A stretch of DNA of 52,539 bases from an uncultured Bacteroidales bacterium (GCA_944326305.1 CALVDL010000021.1:1-52539), one strand, 5' to 3'. Positions 33,551-43,297 are shown, numbered from the stretch's first letter. Notes: a model not told the origin generated them from the letters alone. Translations and numbers: made by a program.

Positions 33551-36514
33551 TTAGAACTTGGCAACTACACCTAAGGTTATTGTACTTGTATACAGGACGG
33601 ACGAGCCTGCAATACCAGGAGTAAGTCCGACCGAGCTTACAGTCGACGGGTCAATACCCGAATATCCGGTAAGGGTAAACAGGTTGGTCGCAGCCAGATA
33701 TATGTTAAGGCTTTCAAATCCCACCTTGTTCTCCTTGAACCTGAACGTACGTCCGATAGACACCTTGTCAAGCTTGAACCAGTTGCCCTTTTCGAGGAAG
33801 AAAGAGTTGAGATAATCGTTGTCAGCCGTAAGATACGGATATTTCTCATATGCGCTCTTCAGAAGGTTTTCTGAAGCGACTCCAGGATATCCATGGCTCT
33901 TGAGCTGGTTGTTCCAGATATCCATCCCGGCAAGCCCCCGTCCATTGATAGTGAGGTTCCACTGCTTGTAGTTAAGGGAAAGCTGTATGGAGAAGCTGTG
34001 CTTAGGAAGGGTGTTACCGATAATCACCTTATCATCATCGACCTGGCTGGTCTTGGTGGCGGTATTTCCGTCAGCAGTGTAGTGGAGCAGCTGCCCTTCA
34101 TCGTTGTAGCCCGCATACTTGAAGCCACGGACAGAGCCTATCCTCGTCCCCTCATGGAGACGGAAGTAATATTCACTGTTCCCGAGTCCTCCTACTGCAC
34201 CCAGGTCAATATAGGATGCGGCATATACATCATTTCCGATACTCTTGAGGAAAGCGTCGCTGTAGGAATAGGTACCGCCGACACTGTAGCTCCAGTTGTC
34301 GTTGATCTTGTCACTCCAGTTCAGGGCCAGTTCAACTCCCCTGTTCTGGGTGGTTCCGAGATTGAGTGTAATATTGTCATACACATACGGAGGCTGAGGG
34401 GCTGTATATGTGTAAAGGAGATTCTCAGAGCGGCGGTCGTAGTACTCTATGCTACCGGTCAGCCTGTTCCCGAACATTGCGAAGTCGATACCATAGTCAT
34501 AAACGACAGCCGTCTCCCAGCCGAGATTTGGGTTAGGGTTGCGGCTGATTCCGTAGCCCTCGACCCATACTCCGTCCATATAATAATTAGAACCTTTGGA
34601 CTCATACGTCGCCAGAGAGGCATAGTCGCTGTTCGCGTTTCGCCCGGTCACTCCGTATGATGCACGCAGACGCAGCTCGTCAAGCCAATGGCGTGATGAC
34701 TCCATGAATTTCATGTTCGAAATTGTCCATGCTGCAGATACTGCCGGGAAATACCCGTATTTCTTGTCGCGCCCGAATTTCGAGCTGCCTTCATAACGGA
34801 GGGATGCGGTGGCAGTAACAATGTCATTCCATGAATATGTAACACGTCCGAACACACCGGCAATCTTGTTGAATGTCTTGCTTGACCCCATGCTGGCAAG
34901 GCCGTCCTTAAGATAAGAGCCCGACCCGATATTGTACCACAGGAACTGGTCGAACTGGAAGTCACTGTTGGTCATCTCCATGCCCTCGCTTGAATATTCA
35001 CTGTATGAATATCCGGCCACTGCCTTGAGGCTGTGATTGTTCTTGCTGAAATTATAGTTCACAAGCCAGTCGAAATTGAGAGAGAGCCTGTTGTTGTGGG
35101 AAAGTGAAGCTGTACCGTCATAGTCATTCCACATCTGGCATGTCTGCATTGTGGACGGAGTGTAAGAATATTCATTGTTAATGAAATAGTTGACGGCAAC
35201 CATCGCATTGGTAGTCAGCAGGTGCGTATCTGATTTCAGGATATAGGCCTTGATATCTTCCTGTACATTTATGGATACCCTGTTCTCCCTGTTTGTAGGG
35301 ACCTGGTTGTTTTCCACAGAGTTGGTAGAGCCTGTAGAATTGGTCGGCCAGTAGTATCCTGTCGGGGTAGACGGGTCATAAACAGGCATTGTCGGGTTCA
35401 TGAAAATGGTACCGGTAAGGTTACCGCTGTTCCCCCTCTCGAGATTAGCCCTGACATTGGCCTGGGAAGTCAGCTCTAGATATCCTCCCAGGAACTTCTG
35501 GTTCATAAGGAAACGGAGCCTGTAGGTCTCGTCATGGTTGTTCTTGTACAGCTTGTTGCGTCTCCTGTAGTTCAGGGAAAGGTTATAGTTGCTGTTCTTC
35601 GTAGATCCGGCGAATGTTATATGCTGGTTGAGGTCATAGGTAGGCTTGTCGTTCCTGAGGGCGTTCCAGTATGCCTTGTCCTCCCTCGAGCCATAGTCGG
35701 CCTTGCCTCTCCCTGCTTCTTCATTAAGGGCGAGCCATTCGTTTACAGAATAGACCTCCGGCATCTTGTGAAGAGCCTGGAATGAAATATAGCTGTCATA
35801 TGTAACCCTGAGTTTTCCCGGCTCTCCGGCACCTCTGCGCGTAGTGACGAGAATCACTCCATTCGCACCCCTGGTTCCGTATATAGCAGCAGATGCTCCG
35901 TCCTTGAGGACAGAAATGGACTCGATGTCCTGAGTGGAGATATCATCAAGGGAAGCTCCGGCTACACCGTCGATCACAATCAGAGGGTCATTGCTTCCCG
36001 TGATGGAAGTCGCACCCCTGATCTGGAATGACGAGCTTCCCCCATCCGCGGCCACGTCTATATTAAGACCTGCCACTTTACCTACAAGAAGCTGCATAGG
36101 GTCTCCGGCTGGAGCCTTGTTGAAATCCTCCTCACTGATACTGACTATCGAAGATGACACCTCTTTCTTGCTGAGGGAGCCATATCCGACGACGACTGTC
36201 TCTTCAAGCATCTGCGAGTCGACCTCCAGATAGACTTTCGCAGGTATTTCCGATGCCTTGAAAGATACAGTCTTGTATCCGATAGAGCTGATTTCGACTA
36301 TAGCCTCCGCACTGGATACGGCAAGGACATAGTCTCCGTCAGAGCCTGTAGCGGTGCCATTGCTCGTACCCTTTTCAAGGACAGAAGCACCTATCATAGG
36401 ACCGACCTCGTCAAAGACCAGGCCCTTCACTTCGTATGCGTTCTGTGCATACGAATAAAACGGCATTGCACAACTCAATGCAATGGTCGCAAGTATAGCT
36501 GATAATTTACTCAT
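33551..36514 (-). CDS. SusC/RagA-type TonB-dependent receptor (alpha-glucan locus)
   Basis: 987 residues. Signal peptide to about residue 23 (FYSYAQ), then a carboxypeptidase-regulatory-like domain (about 27-110). The TonB box/plug region starts LEETVVVGYGSLSKKEVSSS, with the plug including GVAGASLDDI and SISVLKDGASAAIYGTRGAN. The outer-membrane barrel ends in GVVAKF with terminal Phe. There is no STN domain, so regulation through an anti-sigma factor is unlikely here. It should import maltooligosaccharide together with the SusD-like protein. The preceding 53 bases to the transporter stop hold no good promoter, so it is probably cotranscribed with it. Confidence 0.95.
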   Translation of the reverse strand: MSKLSAILATIALSCAMPFYSYAQNAYEVKGLVFDEVGPMIGASVLEKGTSNGTATGSDGDYVLAVSSAEAIVEISSIGYKTVSFKASEIPAKVYLEVDSQMLEETVVVGYGSLSKKEVSSSIVSISEEDFNKAPAGDPMQLLVGKVAGLNIDVAADGGSSSFQIRGATSITGSNDPLIVIDGVAGASLDDISTQDIESISVLKDGASAAIYGTRGANGVILVTTRRGAGEPGKLRVTYDSYISFQALHKMPEVYSVNEWLALNEEAGRGKADYGSREDKAYWNALRNDKPTYDLNQHITFAGSTKNSNYNLSLNYRRRNKLYKNNHDETYRLRFLMNQKFLGGYLELTSQANVRANLERGNSGNLTGTIFMNPTMPVYDPSTPTGYYWPTNSTGSTNSVENNQVPTNRENRVSINVQEDIKAYILKSDTHLLTTNAMVAVNYFINNEYSYTPSTMQTCQMWNDYDGTASLSHNNRLSLNFDWLVNYNFSKNNHSLKAVAGYSYSEYSSEGMEMTNSDFQFDQFLWYNIGSGSYLKDGLASMGSSKTFNKIAGVFGRVTYSWNDIVTATASLRYEGSSKFGRDKKYGYFPAVSAAWTISNMKFMESSRHWLDELRLRASYGVTGRNANSDYASLATYESKGSNYYMDGVWVEGYGISRNPNPNLGWETAVVYDYGIDFAMFGNRLTGSIEYYDRRSENLLYTYTAPQPPYVYDNITLNLGTTQNRGVELALNWSDKINDNWSYSVGGTYSYSDAFLKSIGNDVYAASYIDLGAVGGLGNSEYYFRLHEGTRIGSVRGFKYAGYNDEGQLLHYTADGNTATKTSQVDDDKVIIGNTLPKHSFSIQLSLNYKQWNLTINGRGLAGMDIWNNQLKSHGYPGVASENLLKSAYEKYPYLTADNDYLNSFFLEKGNWFKLDKVSIGRTFRFKENKVGFESLNIYLAATNLFTLTGYSGIDPSTVSSVGLTPGIAGSSVLYTSTITLGVVAKF

Positions 36515-36567
36515 AAGGAATTAATGTAGGGTTATTAGAATCGGGTCATAAGACCATTTTGTACTAT

Positions 36568-37920
36568 TTATCTTTCCTTTACAAACGCCACAGATACCGC
36601 GGCAAGCAGCATGAACACTCCGGCCAGGAGCAGCATCATTGACGCGTCGGAGCCGAAGCAGCGGGTCACTATCAGGCCGCCGGTCAGCCCCATGAAGATC
36701 TGCGGGATGGTGATGGTGAAGTTGAAGATGCCCATATAGGCCCCCATATTGGCCGCATCGGCGGCACGTGAAAGGATAGAATACGGCATGGCAAGGATAC
36801 CGGCCCACGCTATGCCTATCCCCACCATAGGGATCATGAGGGCGTACTGGTTGTGCAGAAGGTACAGCCCGGCGAAACCGAGGGCGCCGAACAGCAGGCA
36901 GACCGCATATACCGTCCTGTTGCCGAACCTGGCGGCAATCCTCCCGAGGAAGATGGCGGCGATGCAGGCAGGGACAGGGTAGATGCCGTTGAGCACCCCG
37001 ACCCAGGTCTGGGTGGCGCCGTCCGGGAGAATCTGTCCCGAAGCATCGGTCACCACCCCGGTGATGGCCGGCTTAAGGTAAGTCCACATCATGAAAAGGG
37101 CGGCCCATGAGAAGAACTGTGTCACGCCCAGGCGCAGCATGACGGAAGGCATGGTCCTGATCAGCCGGACAAAGCTCTTGCGCTCCGGCTTTACATCGGT
37201 CTCCGGTGCCCTGCCGGAAACGGATTCCCCTCCCGAAGGACCGTCCGCATACGGTAGCCCGTTATACTCCGCAAACTCCTTCGGAGGATATTCTTTCGTC
37301 TTGAATACGGTCACAAGCACGGTCACCAGGAGGATGATCCCGCCCGCATAGTAGGAATATGCTATATGCCTGGACACCTGGCCGGGGACGGCCTCGTCAG
37401 ACACGCCCAGCCACGTCATCACCAGAGGCAGGAAAGCCCCGATGACGGCACCGAGATTGATCAGAAACGTCTGGACTACATAGCCTTCAGTCTTCTGGGA
37501 GTCATCCAGCATGTCCGCGACAAGGGCGCGGAACGGCTGCATTGTCACATTGAACGAGAGATCCATGAAGAGCAGGAGGAACGCCCCCATGGCAAGAGGT
37601 GCGAACGCCAGGAGGACCGGGCAGTTCGGCATGAGGAGCAGCGCTATGGTAGATATGATTGCTCCCCCCAATATGTAAGGGATGCGCCTGCCGAGCCTGG
37701 TCCATGTCCCGTCGGAGAACATGCCGACAATAGGCTGTATCACCATCCCCGCAAGAGGGGCTGCCAGCCAGAAGTAGCTCAGGTGGCTAACGTCAGCTCC
37801 AAGGGACTCGAATATACTCGATGTATTGGAATTCTGTAGGGAATACCCTATCTGGACACCGAGAAAACCGAAGCTGAGATTCCATATCTGCCAAAAGGAT
37901 AATTTCGGCTTTCTTCCCAT
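36568..37920 (-). CDS. Inner-membrane MFS sugar transporter (maltose/disaccharide type)
   Basis: 450 residues and about twelve membrane segments. SFWQIWNLSFGFLGVQIGYS at the start and GMFSDGTWTRLGRRIPYILG after helix 2 are typical of the SLC45/sucrose-maltose transporter group found at the head of Bacteroidota alpha-glucan loci. It should move maltose or short maltodextrin from periplasm to cytoplasm. First gene of the probable operon MFS-susC-susD-GH; a promoter is predicted about 190 bases upstream. A short charged loop (about 215-240) lies between the two six-helix halves. Confidence 0.9.
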   Translation of the reverse strand: MGRKPKLSFWQIWNLSFGFLGVQIGYSLQNSNTSSIFESLGADVSHLSYFWLAAPLAGMVIQPIVGMFSDGTWTRLGRRIPYILGGAIISTIALLLMPNCPVLLAFAPLAMGAFLLLFMDLSFNVTMQPFRALVADMLDDSQKTEGYVVQTFLINLGAVIGAFLPLVMTWLGVSDEAVPGQVSRHIAYSYYAGGIILLVTVLVTVFKTKEYPPKEFAEYNGLPYADGPSGGESVSGRAPETDVKPERKSFVRLIRTMPSVMLRLGVTQFFSWAALFMMWTYLKPAITGVVTDASGQILPDGATQTWVGVLNGIYPVPACIAAIFLGRIAARFGNRTVYAVCLLFGALGFAGLYLLHNQYALMIPMVGIGIAWAGILAMPYSILSRAADAANMGAYMGIFNFTITIPQIFMGLTGGLIVTRCFGSDASMMLLLAGVFMLLAAVSVAFVKER

Positions 37921-37979
37921 ATCAGTTTTAATGTTATCAGTTTATTCATTATCGCCCCGGACTTACATTAATTAAAATA

Positions 37980-38033
37980 AACTGCAAGCCGAGAGCAGAG
38001 GTCGAACTCGTTCGGACTATGCCGAGGCGCAGC
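37980..38033. repeat. Probable dispersed intergenic repeat
   Basis: The segment with GCCGAGAGCAGAGG, ACTCGTTCGG and GCCGAGGCGCAGCG resembles a short GCCGAG-rich element that I recall as recurrent between genes in Bacteroidales. Related GAGC/CGAG words stand at the very start of the window. The two GCCGAG boxes flank a partly self-complementary centre. Being dispersed is inference. Confidence 0.4.
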
Positions 38034-38106
38034 GTGATTGTAAACAAAGTTTAAAATAAAGGCCGTTTCTGATGAAAATCCGGAGGTTTTCCGTCATGTG
38101 GTATTG

Positions 38107-38136
38107 CAAATATAAAGAACCTTCATTTTTTTGCAA
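38107..38136 (-). promoter_or_regulatory. Candidate promoter of the alpha-glucan operon
   Basis: Minus-strand TTG (38136-38134), a 19-base spacer and a perfect -7 TATATTTG (38114-38107). Transcription would start near 38100, about 180 bases before the transporter ATG. The -7 box overlaps one of the three ATTGCAAAT-like words, so a repressor or activator could act there. Confidence 0.6.
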
Positions 38137-38235
38137 CATATCAGGTGACGAACGGTTGAACTTTAGGGACGGGATGCAAATATGTTCCGACGACCGGGAA
38201 AGGGCCCGCCCTATTCAGGAAGCGGGGCTGACATA

Positions 38236-38265
38236 TTGCAAATCCCGTAAAAAAAACTAAATTCG
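38236..38265 (+). promoter_or_regulatory. Possible promoter of the two-component/hut operon
   Basis: TTG at 38236-38238, a 19-base spacer and TAAATTCG at 38258-38265 (one mismatch to TAnnTTTG). This would give a leader of about 44 bases. The -33 element lies inside the third ATTGCAAAT word. Confidence 0.35.
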
Positions 38266-38315
38266 CATTGCTTAAAACAGGCGGCTACACCTGACACAGA
38301 CTTGCCGTTTATCCG

Positions 38316-39692
38316 ATGAAACAGCTGAAGACGTACGCCATAATCCATATTTTCGCTGTCATCCATGTGATAGCGACACTTCTGTGCAGACTTTCGGATG
38401 TGGATGATTCCCTCCTGCTCACGCTTCTCACCATGGCCATGACCGTCATCGTATGCTTCCGGCGCGGGCTCAGCGTGGAGTTCACGGCCGCATTCATAGT
38501 GATAGTGAATATAGCCGGCTACCTCATAGGGGTAAGCGGGGCCAGGCTGATAGGGCTCGTATCGGACTCTGTCCTGCTGGTGCATGCCCTGTCCACATTC
38601 CTCACCACTGAAATAATGGGCTGGAGCATCATAGGCATAACGAAGCTCCTCCACATCGGCGATGAGACCAGGAAATTCCCCTGGGCCCTGCGTCTGAAGT
38701 GGCTCATCGTGGCTGTGGCCGTGATATTCGTCCTGCGGCTTGCATACACAGGGATATTCAACTCCAGGTACTTCTCCGCAGAAAGCACATACAGGATAAT
38801 CCGGCTCCTTGCCAGCAACTCCGTCGCCCTGCTTCTGATGCTGTGCGCCGACATCATCTACATACGCTACATGCGCAAAAGGCAGGCATCGGCCGGGGCT
38901 GTCACCAAAAACATGCTTTTCATAATATTCGTAGTGGCGGTGTCGGCCATCGCGTCCGTCATAGCGGGATACAACCTCCCGTTCAGGCTGAACCCCACAT
39001 TCACCATGAGCGAGTTCCTGCTGCTCTTCATCATAACCCTCCTGGTGGAGCTGCTCCTGTACTGCATCCTGTACATGGTGGACTACGTGGCGGTGACCCG
39101 CAATGTCATGGTCAAGGAAAGGGAGAAGGCCCACCAGGCCCAGTTCCAGTACCTCAAGCTAAAGCAGCAGGTCAACCCGCACTTCCTTTTCAACTCCCTG
39201 AACATACTCGACTGCATGGTGCGCGAACAGAAGAACGCGGAGGCCAGCGAATACATCCACAAGCTCGCAGGCACATACAGGTACATGCTGCAGAACGAGA
39301 CCAAGACCTTCGTCAGGCTCAAGGACGAGCTCACCTTCGTAAAGATGTATGAGGACCTCCTCACCGTAAGGTTTCCGGACGGGTTCAGGATAGACAACAG
39401 GATACCGGACGAGCTTCTGGACCGGGAGGTCGTGCCCTGCTCCATACAGATGCTCGTGGAAAACGCCATAAAGCACAATGCGACCGATGCAGAGAGTCCC
39501 CTCACCATCACCATGACCTCCGACGGGAGCTCCATCACCGTAAGCAACAACATCAACCCGAAGATAACCGCAGCCCTCTCCACAAAAGTCGGGCTGAACT
39601 ACATACGGCAGCAGTATCTGGACCTCACGGGACAGCATATCGGGGTATCGGACTCATCAGGGGTGTACAGCGTCACCCTGCCCCTGATATGA
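38316..39692 (+). CDS. LytS/YehU-type sensor histidine kinase
   Basis: 458 residues. The N-terminal ~265 residues hold about seven to eight membrane segments with no obvious periplasmic sensor domain. The cytoplasmic part is a His_kinase (PF06580-type) domain with the phosphoacceptor His289 in QVNPHFLFNSLN. The ATP-binding lid has MLVENAIKHN, and the C-terminus reads VGLNYIRQQYLDLTG. Partner of the LytTR regulator 42 bases downstream. The membrane-embedded sensor suggests an intramembrane or membrane-bound cue. Divergent from the alpha-glucan operon and upstream of hutHI, so it could control either. Confidence 0.9.
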   Translation: MKQLKTYAIIHIFAVIHVIATLLCRLSDVDDSLLLTLLTMAMTVIVCFRRGLSVEFTAAFIVIVNIAGYLIGVSGARLIGLVSDSVLLVHALSTFLTTEIMGWSIIGITKLLHIGDETRKFPWALRLKWLIVAVAVIFVLRLAYTGIFNSRYFSAESTYRIIRLLASNSVALLLMLCADIIYIRYMRKRQASAGAVTKNMLFIIFVVAVSAIASVIAGYNLPFRLNPTFTMSEFLLLFIITLLVELLLYCILYMVDYVAVTRNVMVKEREKAHQAQFQYLKLKQQVNPHFLFNSLNILDCMVREQKNAEASEYIHKLAGTYRYMLQNETKTFVRLKDELTFVKMYEDLLTVRFPDGFRIDNRIPDELLDREVVPCSIQMLVENAIKHNATDAESPLTITMTSDGSSITVSNNINPKITAALSTKVGLNYIRQQYLDLTGQHIGVSDSSGVYSVTLPLI

Positions 39693-39734
39693 CGGGAGGA
39701 GAAAAAGTTTGAACAGAAATAACCACATGATACA

Positions 39735-40490
39735 ATGACAAATGTTTTTATAGTAGAAGACGAAGCGCTGGCAAGGGACAACCTCTCGAAAGCCATCACA
39801 TCAGCCTATCCTGACCTGAAGATAATCGGCACGGCCGGCTCTGTCCGCGATACCGTCAGCTGGCTCAAGGCCCATCCGGACGGGGCCGACATCATCTTCA
39901 TGGACGTGGAGCTCTCGGACGGGAACTGCTTCGAGATATTCAGGCAGGCAGACATAAAGGCCAAGGTGATAATGACCACAGCATACGACAATTACGCCAT
40001 ACAGGCGTTCGAGGTGAACAGCATCGACTACCTTCTGAAGCCTGTTGACCGTGACGCCCTGAAAAGGGCTGTCGGCCGGTGCCTATCCTCCCCGGGAGAG
40101 CCGGTCCGGGAAAAACTGGCATCAATCACAATGCAGAAGCCCGAATACAGACAGAGATACATTGTCCGCATGAACGACAAGATCATGCCGGTGAAGGTCT
40201 CCGACATAGCCTATTTCTACTCGGAGGAGAAAAACACCATACTCGTCACCTTCAATGGCATGAAATTCATAGTGGACTCCTCCCTCGATGTCCTCTCGGA
40301 GGAGGTCGACCCGGAGCAATTCTTCCGTATATCAAGGAACTGCATCCTGAACATGCAGGCTATAGAAAGCCTTGTCAAGCACCTCGGCAGCCGCCTGAAA
40401 GTGATTGCCAACCCTAAGCCCGACTTCGACATGACCGTCAGCCGCTCGCGCGTGGACGACTTCATGGGCTGGCTTGAAGGAAGAAGATGA
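39735..40490 (+). CDS. LytTR-family response regulator
   Basis: 251 residues. Receiver domain (about 1-120) with acidic pocket VEDEA, phosphoacceptor Asp57 (IFMDVELSD) and the Lys of DYLLKPVDRDAL. A LytTR DNA-binding domain (about 145-248) starts at YIVRMNDKIMPVKVSDIAYF and includes the typical FFRISRNCILNMQAIESL. It should be phosphorylated by the kinase encoded just upstream and bind DNA as a dimer. hutH starts 26 bases downstream, without a visible promoter or terminator between, so the system and the histidine degradation genes are probably cotranscribed. Confidence 0.93.
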   Translation: MTNVFIVEDEALARDNLSKAITSAYPDLKIIGTAGSVRDTVSWLKAHPDGADIIFMDVELSDGNCFEIFRQADIKAKVIMTTAYDNYAIQAFEVNSIDYLLKPVDRDALKRAVGRCLSSPGEPVREKLASITMQKPEYRQRYIVRMNDKIMPVKVSDIAYFYSEEKNTILVTFNGMKFIVDSSLDVLSEEVDPEQFFRISRNCILNMQAIESLVKHLGSRLKVIANPKPDFDMTVSRSRVDDFMGWLEGRR

Positions 40491-40515
40491 GTTTAAGTTA
40501 TAATACAACACCAAT

Positions 40516-41997
40516 ATGGCAACATACTATATCTCCAGCAAAAAAATCACAATCACCAAGATCGACGAGATCATCTCCGGACACCACCATCTGGAGCTCA
40601 GCCCGGAATCGGAACATGCGGTGGCAAAATGCCGCCGGTATCTCGACTCCAAGATGGAGGACATCGGGCGCCCTGTATACGGGGTGACAACAGGTTTCGG
40701 CTCGCTGTGCAACATCACGATTCCAGAGGAGGACCTGTCGGCCCTGCAGCACAACCTGGTAATGTCCCACGCCTGCGGGACCGGGGAGAAAGTCCGTCCT
40801 GAGATAGTTAAAATCATGCTCCTGCTGAAAATCCAGTCCCTTTCATACGGGTATTCGGGAGTGCAGACGGCAACGGTACGCAGGCTCATAGACATGTTCA
40901 ACAACGATATCATCCCCGTAGTATACCAGCAGGGGTCGCTCGGGGCCTCGGGAGACCTTGCCCCTCTGGCGCACATGAGCCTGCCTCTCATCGGAATGGG
41001 GGAAGTGGAATACCAGGGGAAGATACTTCCGGCGGCACAGGTATGGGAATCCCTCGGGTGGAAGCCCCTGCGCCTACAGTCAAAAGAAGGCCTGGCCCTG
41101 CTTAACGGGACACAGTTCATGAGCGCCCATGCCGTATGGTCGCTGATCCGGAGCAGGAAGCTCTCAGGCTGGGCTGACAGGATAGGGGCCATGTCGCTCG
41201 ACGCCTTCGACGGCAGGATAGAGCCTTTCTGGCCGCAGACCCACAGGGTACGTCCACACAAAGGGCAGGCGGAGACAGCCGCAACAGTCATGGACCTGCT
41301 TGAAGGAAGCGAACTTATCCGCAGGAAAAAAGAACATGTCCAGGACCCGTACTCGTTCCGCTGCATACCGCAGGTACACGGCGCAAGCAAAGATACCATA
41401 GCATACGTGGAATCGGTAGTCGAGACGGAAATCAACAGCGCAACGGACAACCCTACCGTATTCCCGGACGAAGACCTCATCATCTCGGCAGGCAATTTCC
41501 ACGGGCAGCCCCTCGCTATCGCAATGGACATGCTTGCTATTGCCCTTGCCGAGCTTGCGGACATCTCCGAAAGGCGTACATACAAACTCATCTCAGGGCA
41601 GAGGGGCCTGCCTAAATTCCTGGTTGCCAAGCCGGGACTGAACAGCGGTTTCATGATTCCGCAGTACACGGCCGCATCCATCGTCAGCCAGAACAAGGGC
41701 CTCTGCGCTCCGGCCAGCGTCGATTCCATACCTTCATCACAAGGCCAGGAAGACCATGTCAGCATGGGAGCGAACGCAGCCACAAAACTTGTCCGTGTAG
41801 TGGAAAATACCGAACGCGTACTGGCAATCGAGCTTTTCAACGCCGCCCAGGCCCTCGATTTCCGCCGCCCGGCGCATTCTTCATGGGAGATAGAAAAAAT
41901 ACACGCTAAATACAGGAAATCAGTCCCTTTCATCCAGGACGACACTTACATGCACCCGCTGATAGAAAAATCGGTGGAATTCATCAGAGGGGAATAG
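40516..41997 (+). CDS. hutH: Histidine ammonia-lyase
   Basis: Deaminates L-histidine to urocanate; cytoplasmic. 493 residues. The MIO cofactor forms from Ala144-Ser145-Gly146 in GSLGASGDLAPLAHMSLPL. Other signatures are YGVTTGFG (about residues 55-62), LLNGTQ, RCIPQVHG, NSATDNP and SIPSSQGQEDHVSMG. Length and motifs are normal for the family. hutI follows after 28 bases. No urocanase or formiminotransferase gene is in the window, so the rest of the pathway must lie elsewhere. Confidence 0.96.
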   Translation: MATYYISSKKITITKIDEIISGHHHLELSPESEHAVAKCRRYLDSKMEDIGRPVYGVTTGFGSLCNITIPEEDLSALQHNLVMSHACGTGEKVRPEIVKIMLLLKIQSLSYGYSGVQTATVRRLIDMFNNDIIPVVYQQGSLGASGDLAPLAHMSLPLIGMGEVEYQGKILPAAQVWESLGWKPLRLQSKEGLALLNGTQFMSAHAVWSLIRSRKLSGWADRIGAMSLDAFDGRIEPFWPQTHRVRPHKGQAETAATVMDLLEGSELIRRKKEHVQDPYSFRCIPQVHGASKDTIAYVESVVETEINSATDNPTVFPDEDLIISAGNFHGQPLAIAMDMLAIALAELADISERRTYKLISGQRGLPKFLVAKPGLNSGFMIPQYTAASIVSQNKGLCAPASVDSIPSSQGQEDHVSMGANAATKLVRVVENTERVLAIELFNAAQALDFRRPAHSSWEIEKIHAKYRKSVPFIQDDTYMHPLIEKSVEFIRGE

Positions 41998-42025
41998 TCC
42001 GCAGTCCAGCAAAAATCCCGGGAAC

Positions 42026-43279
42026 ATGAAAAAAACACTTATAAAGAACATAGGGAAAATCATCGGGATTGTCCCCGAAGGAAAGCTCCGGAAAGAAGGG
42101 GCTGAAATGGAGGAAGTCGAGACCCTTGAAGACGCCTGGCTGCTTATCGAAGGGGAGAAGATACACTCTTTCGGCAGCGGGGAGCCTCCGGCAGGACTTT
42201 CATCCGGAGAACACACCGTACGTACAATCGACGCAGGGGGCGGCTACGTAATGCCGGCATTCTGCGACTCCCACACGCACATAGTCTACGCCGGCTCACG
42301 CTACGGGGAATTCAGGGACAAGATCAACGGACTGTCCTACGAACAGATAGCAGAGCGCGGCGGAGGCATACTCAACTCCGCTGACCTGCTCCGTGAAACA
42401 CCCGAGGAGGAGCTTTTCCGCCAGTCCCTGGAGCGTGCCGTAGAGGTCATGCACAAAGGCACAGGTGCCCTGGAAATCAAGAGCGGATACGGTCTTGACA
42501 CTGAAAACGAGCTCAAGATGCTCCGTGTAATACGCCGTCTGAAAGCCGCCCTGCCTGTAGAGATACGCGCCACCTTCCTCGGTGCCCATGCCGTAGGCAG
42601 GGCATATACCGGAAGGCAGGGCGAATATGTGGACATGGTCTGCCATGAGATGCTGCCCGCCGTGGCCGCGGAGGGGCTTGCAGATTTCGTGGACGTGTTC
42701 TGCGACAGGGGGTTCTTCACCCCGGAAGAAACATTGCAGATACTCGATGCCGCCCAGATGTACGGTCTGCGCGGGAAAATACATGCCAACGAGCTGGCCG
42801 TATCCGGAGGGGTCCAGGCGGGGGTAAGCCGCAACGCTCTGTCCGTTGACCATCTGGAGCAGACTGCACAGGCAGAGATTGACGCCCTGAAAGGTACGGA
42901 AACCATGCCGACCATGCTCCCTGGCGCATCATTCTTTTCAAGACTGCCATACGGGCAGGCGAAAAATTTCATCCGCTCGGGCCTCGCAGTCGCACTGGCC
43001 TCGGACTACAACCCCGGTTCGTCGCCGAGCGGTGACATGCGTTTCGTGATGGCCCTGGGCTGCATACAGATGAGACTCACACCGGAAGAGGCATTCAACG
43101 CCTGCACACTCAACAGCGCATACGCCATGGGCATCAGCCGCACCGTCGGATCCGTCACCGCCGGAAAGCTCGCCAACCTCATAGTCACTGTCCCGCTGCC
43201 GGACCTGGCCTTCATCCCCTACAGCCACCACACCCCGTTCATAAGCAGGGTCATACTGAAAGGGGACATACAGTCATAA
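42026..43279 (+). CDS. hutI: Imidazolonepropionase
   Basis: Hydrolyses 4-imidazolone-5-propionate to N-formimino-L-glutamate, the third step of histidine degradation; cytoplasmic amidohydrolase. 417 residues. The metal-binding His83 and His85 stand in CDSHTHIVYAGSR. Further markers are the family phrases LEIKSGYGLDTE, TFLGAHAV, KIHANELA and ALASDYNPGSSPS. Last gene of the plus-strand operon. An inverted repeat follows 18 bases after the stop. Confidence 0.95.
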   Translation: MKKTLIKNIGKIIGIVPEGKLRKEGAEMEEVETLEDAWLLIEGEKIHSFGSGEPPAGLSSGEHTVRTIDAGGGYVMPAFCDSHTHIVYAGSRYGEFRDKINGLSYEQIAERGGGILNSADLLRETPEEELFRQSLERAVEVMHKGTGALEIKSGYGLDTENELKMLRVIRRLKAALPVEIRATFLGAHAVGRAYTGRQGEYVDMVCHEMLPAVAAEGLADFVDVFCDRGFFTPEETLQILDAAQMYGLRGKIHANELAVSGGVQAGVSRNALSVDHLEQTAQAEIDALKGTETMPTMLPGASFFSRLPYGQAKNFIRSGLAVALASDYNPGSSPSGDMRFVMALGCIQMRLTPEEAFNACTLNSAYAMGISRTVGSVTAGKLANLIVTVPLPDLAFIPYSHHTPFISRVILKGDIQS

Positions 43280-43297
43280 ACTAGAAAATTTGTCATT

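Larger units (their letters stand above)
37921..38315. other. 395-base divergent intergenic region
   Basis: The region separates the alpha-glucan operon (minus) from the two-component operon (plus). It holds a repeat-like segment at 37980-38033, a minus-strand promoter at 38107-38136 and a possible plus-strand promoter at 38236-38265. Three copies of an ATTGCAAAT-like word occur at 38103-38111, 38174-38181 (ATGCAAAT) and 38235-38243. A 62-codon open frame at 38072-38260 has no features of a real protein. The long leader to 37920 (about 180 bases) could hold regulatory structure, but I see no known riboswitch. Confidence 0.6.

Noticed and set aside
38072..38260. A 62-codon plus-strand open frame in the 395-base intergenic gap
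   Set aside because: It crosses the predicted promoters and has mixed, Cys- and Arg-rich content with no signal or domain. Probably chance.
38211..39134. A 307-codon minus-strand open frame opposite the histidine kinase
   Set aside because: The translation is His-, Tyr- and Gln-rich without domains. The plus-strand kinase has membrane segments and the His289 motif.
40527..41945. A 472-codon minus-strand open frame covering hutH
   Set aside because: It lies wholly opposite a clear hutH with complete motifs. Its translation is rich in Ser, Arg and Cys and resembles no protein, which is typical of an antisense shadow in GC-biased genes.
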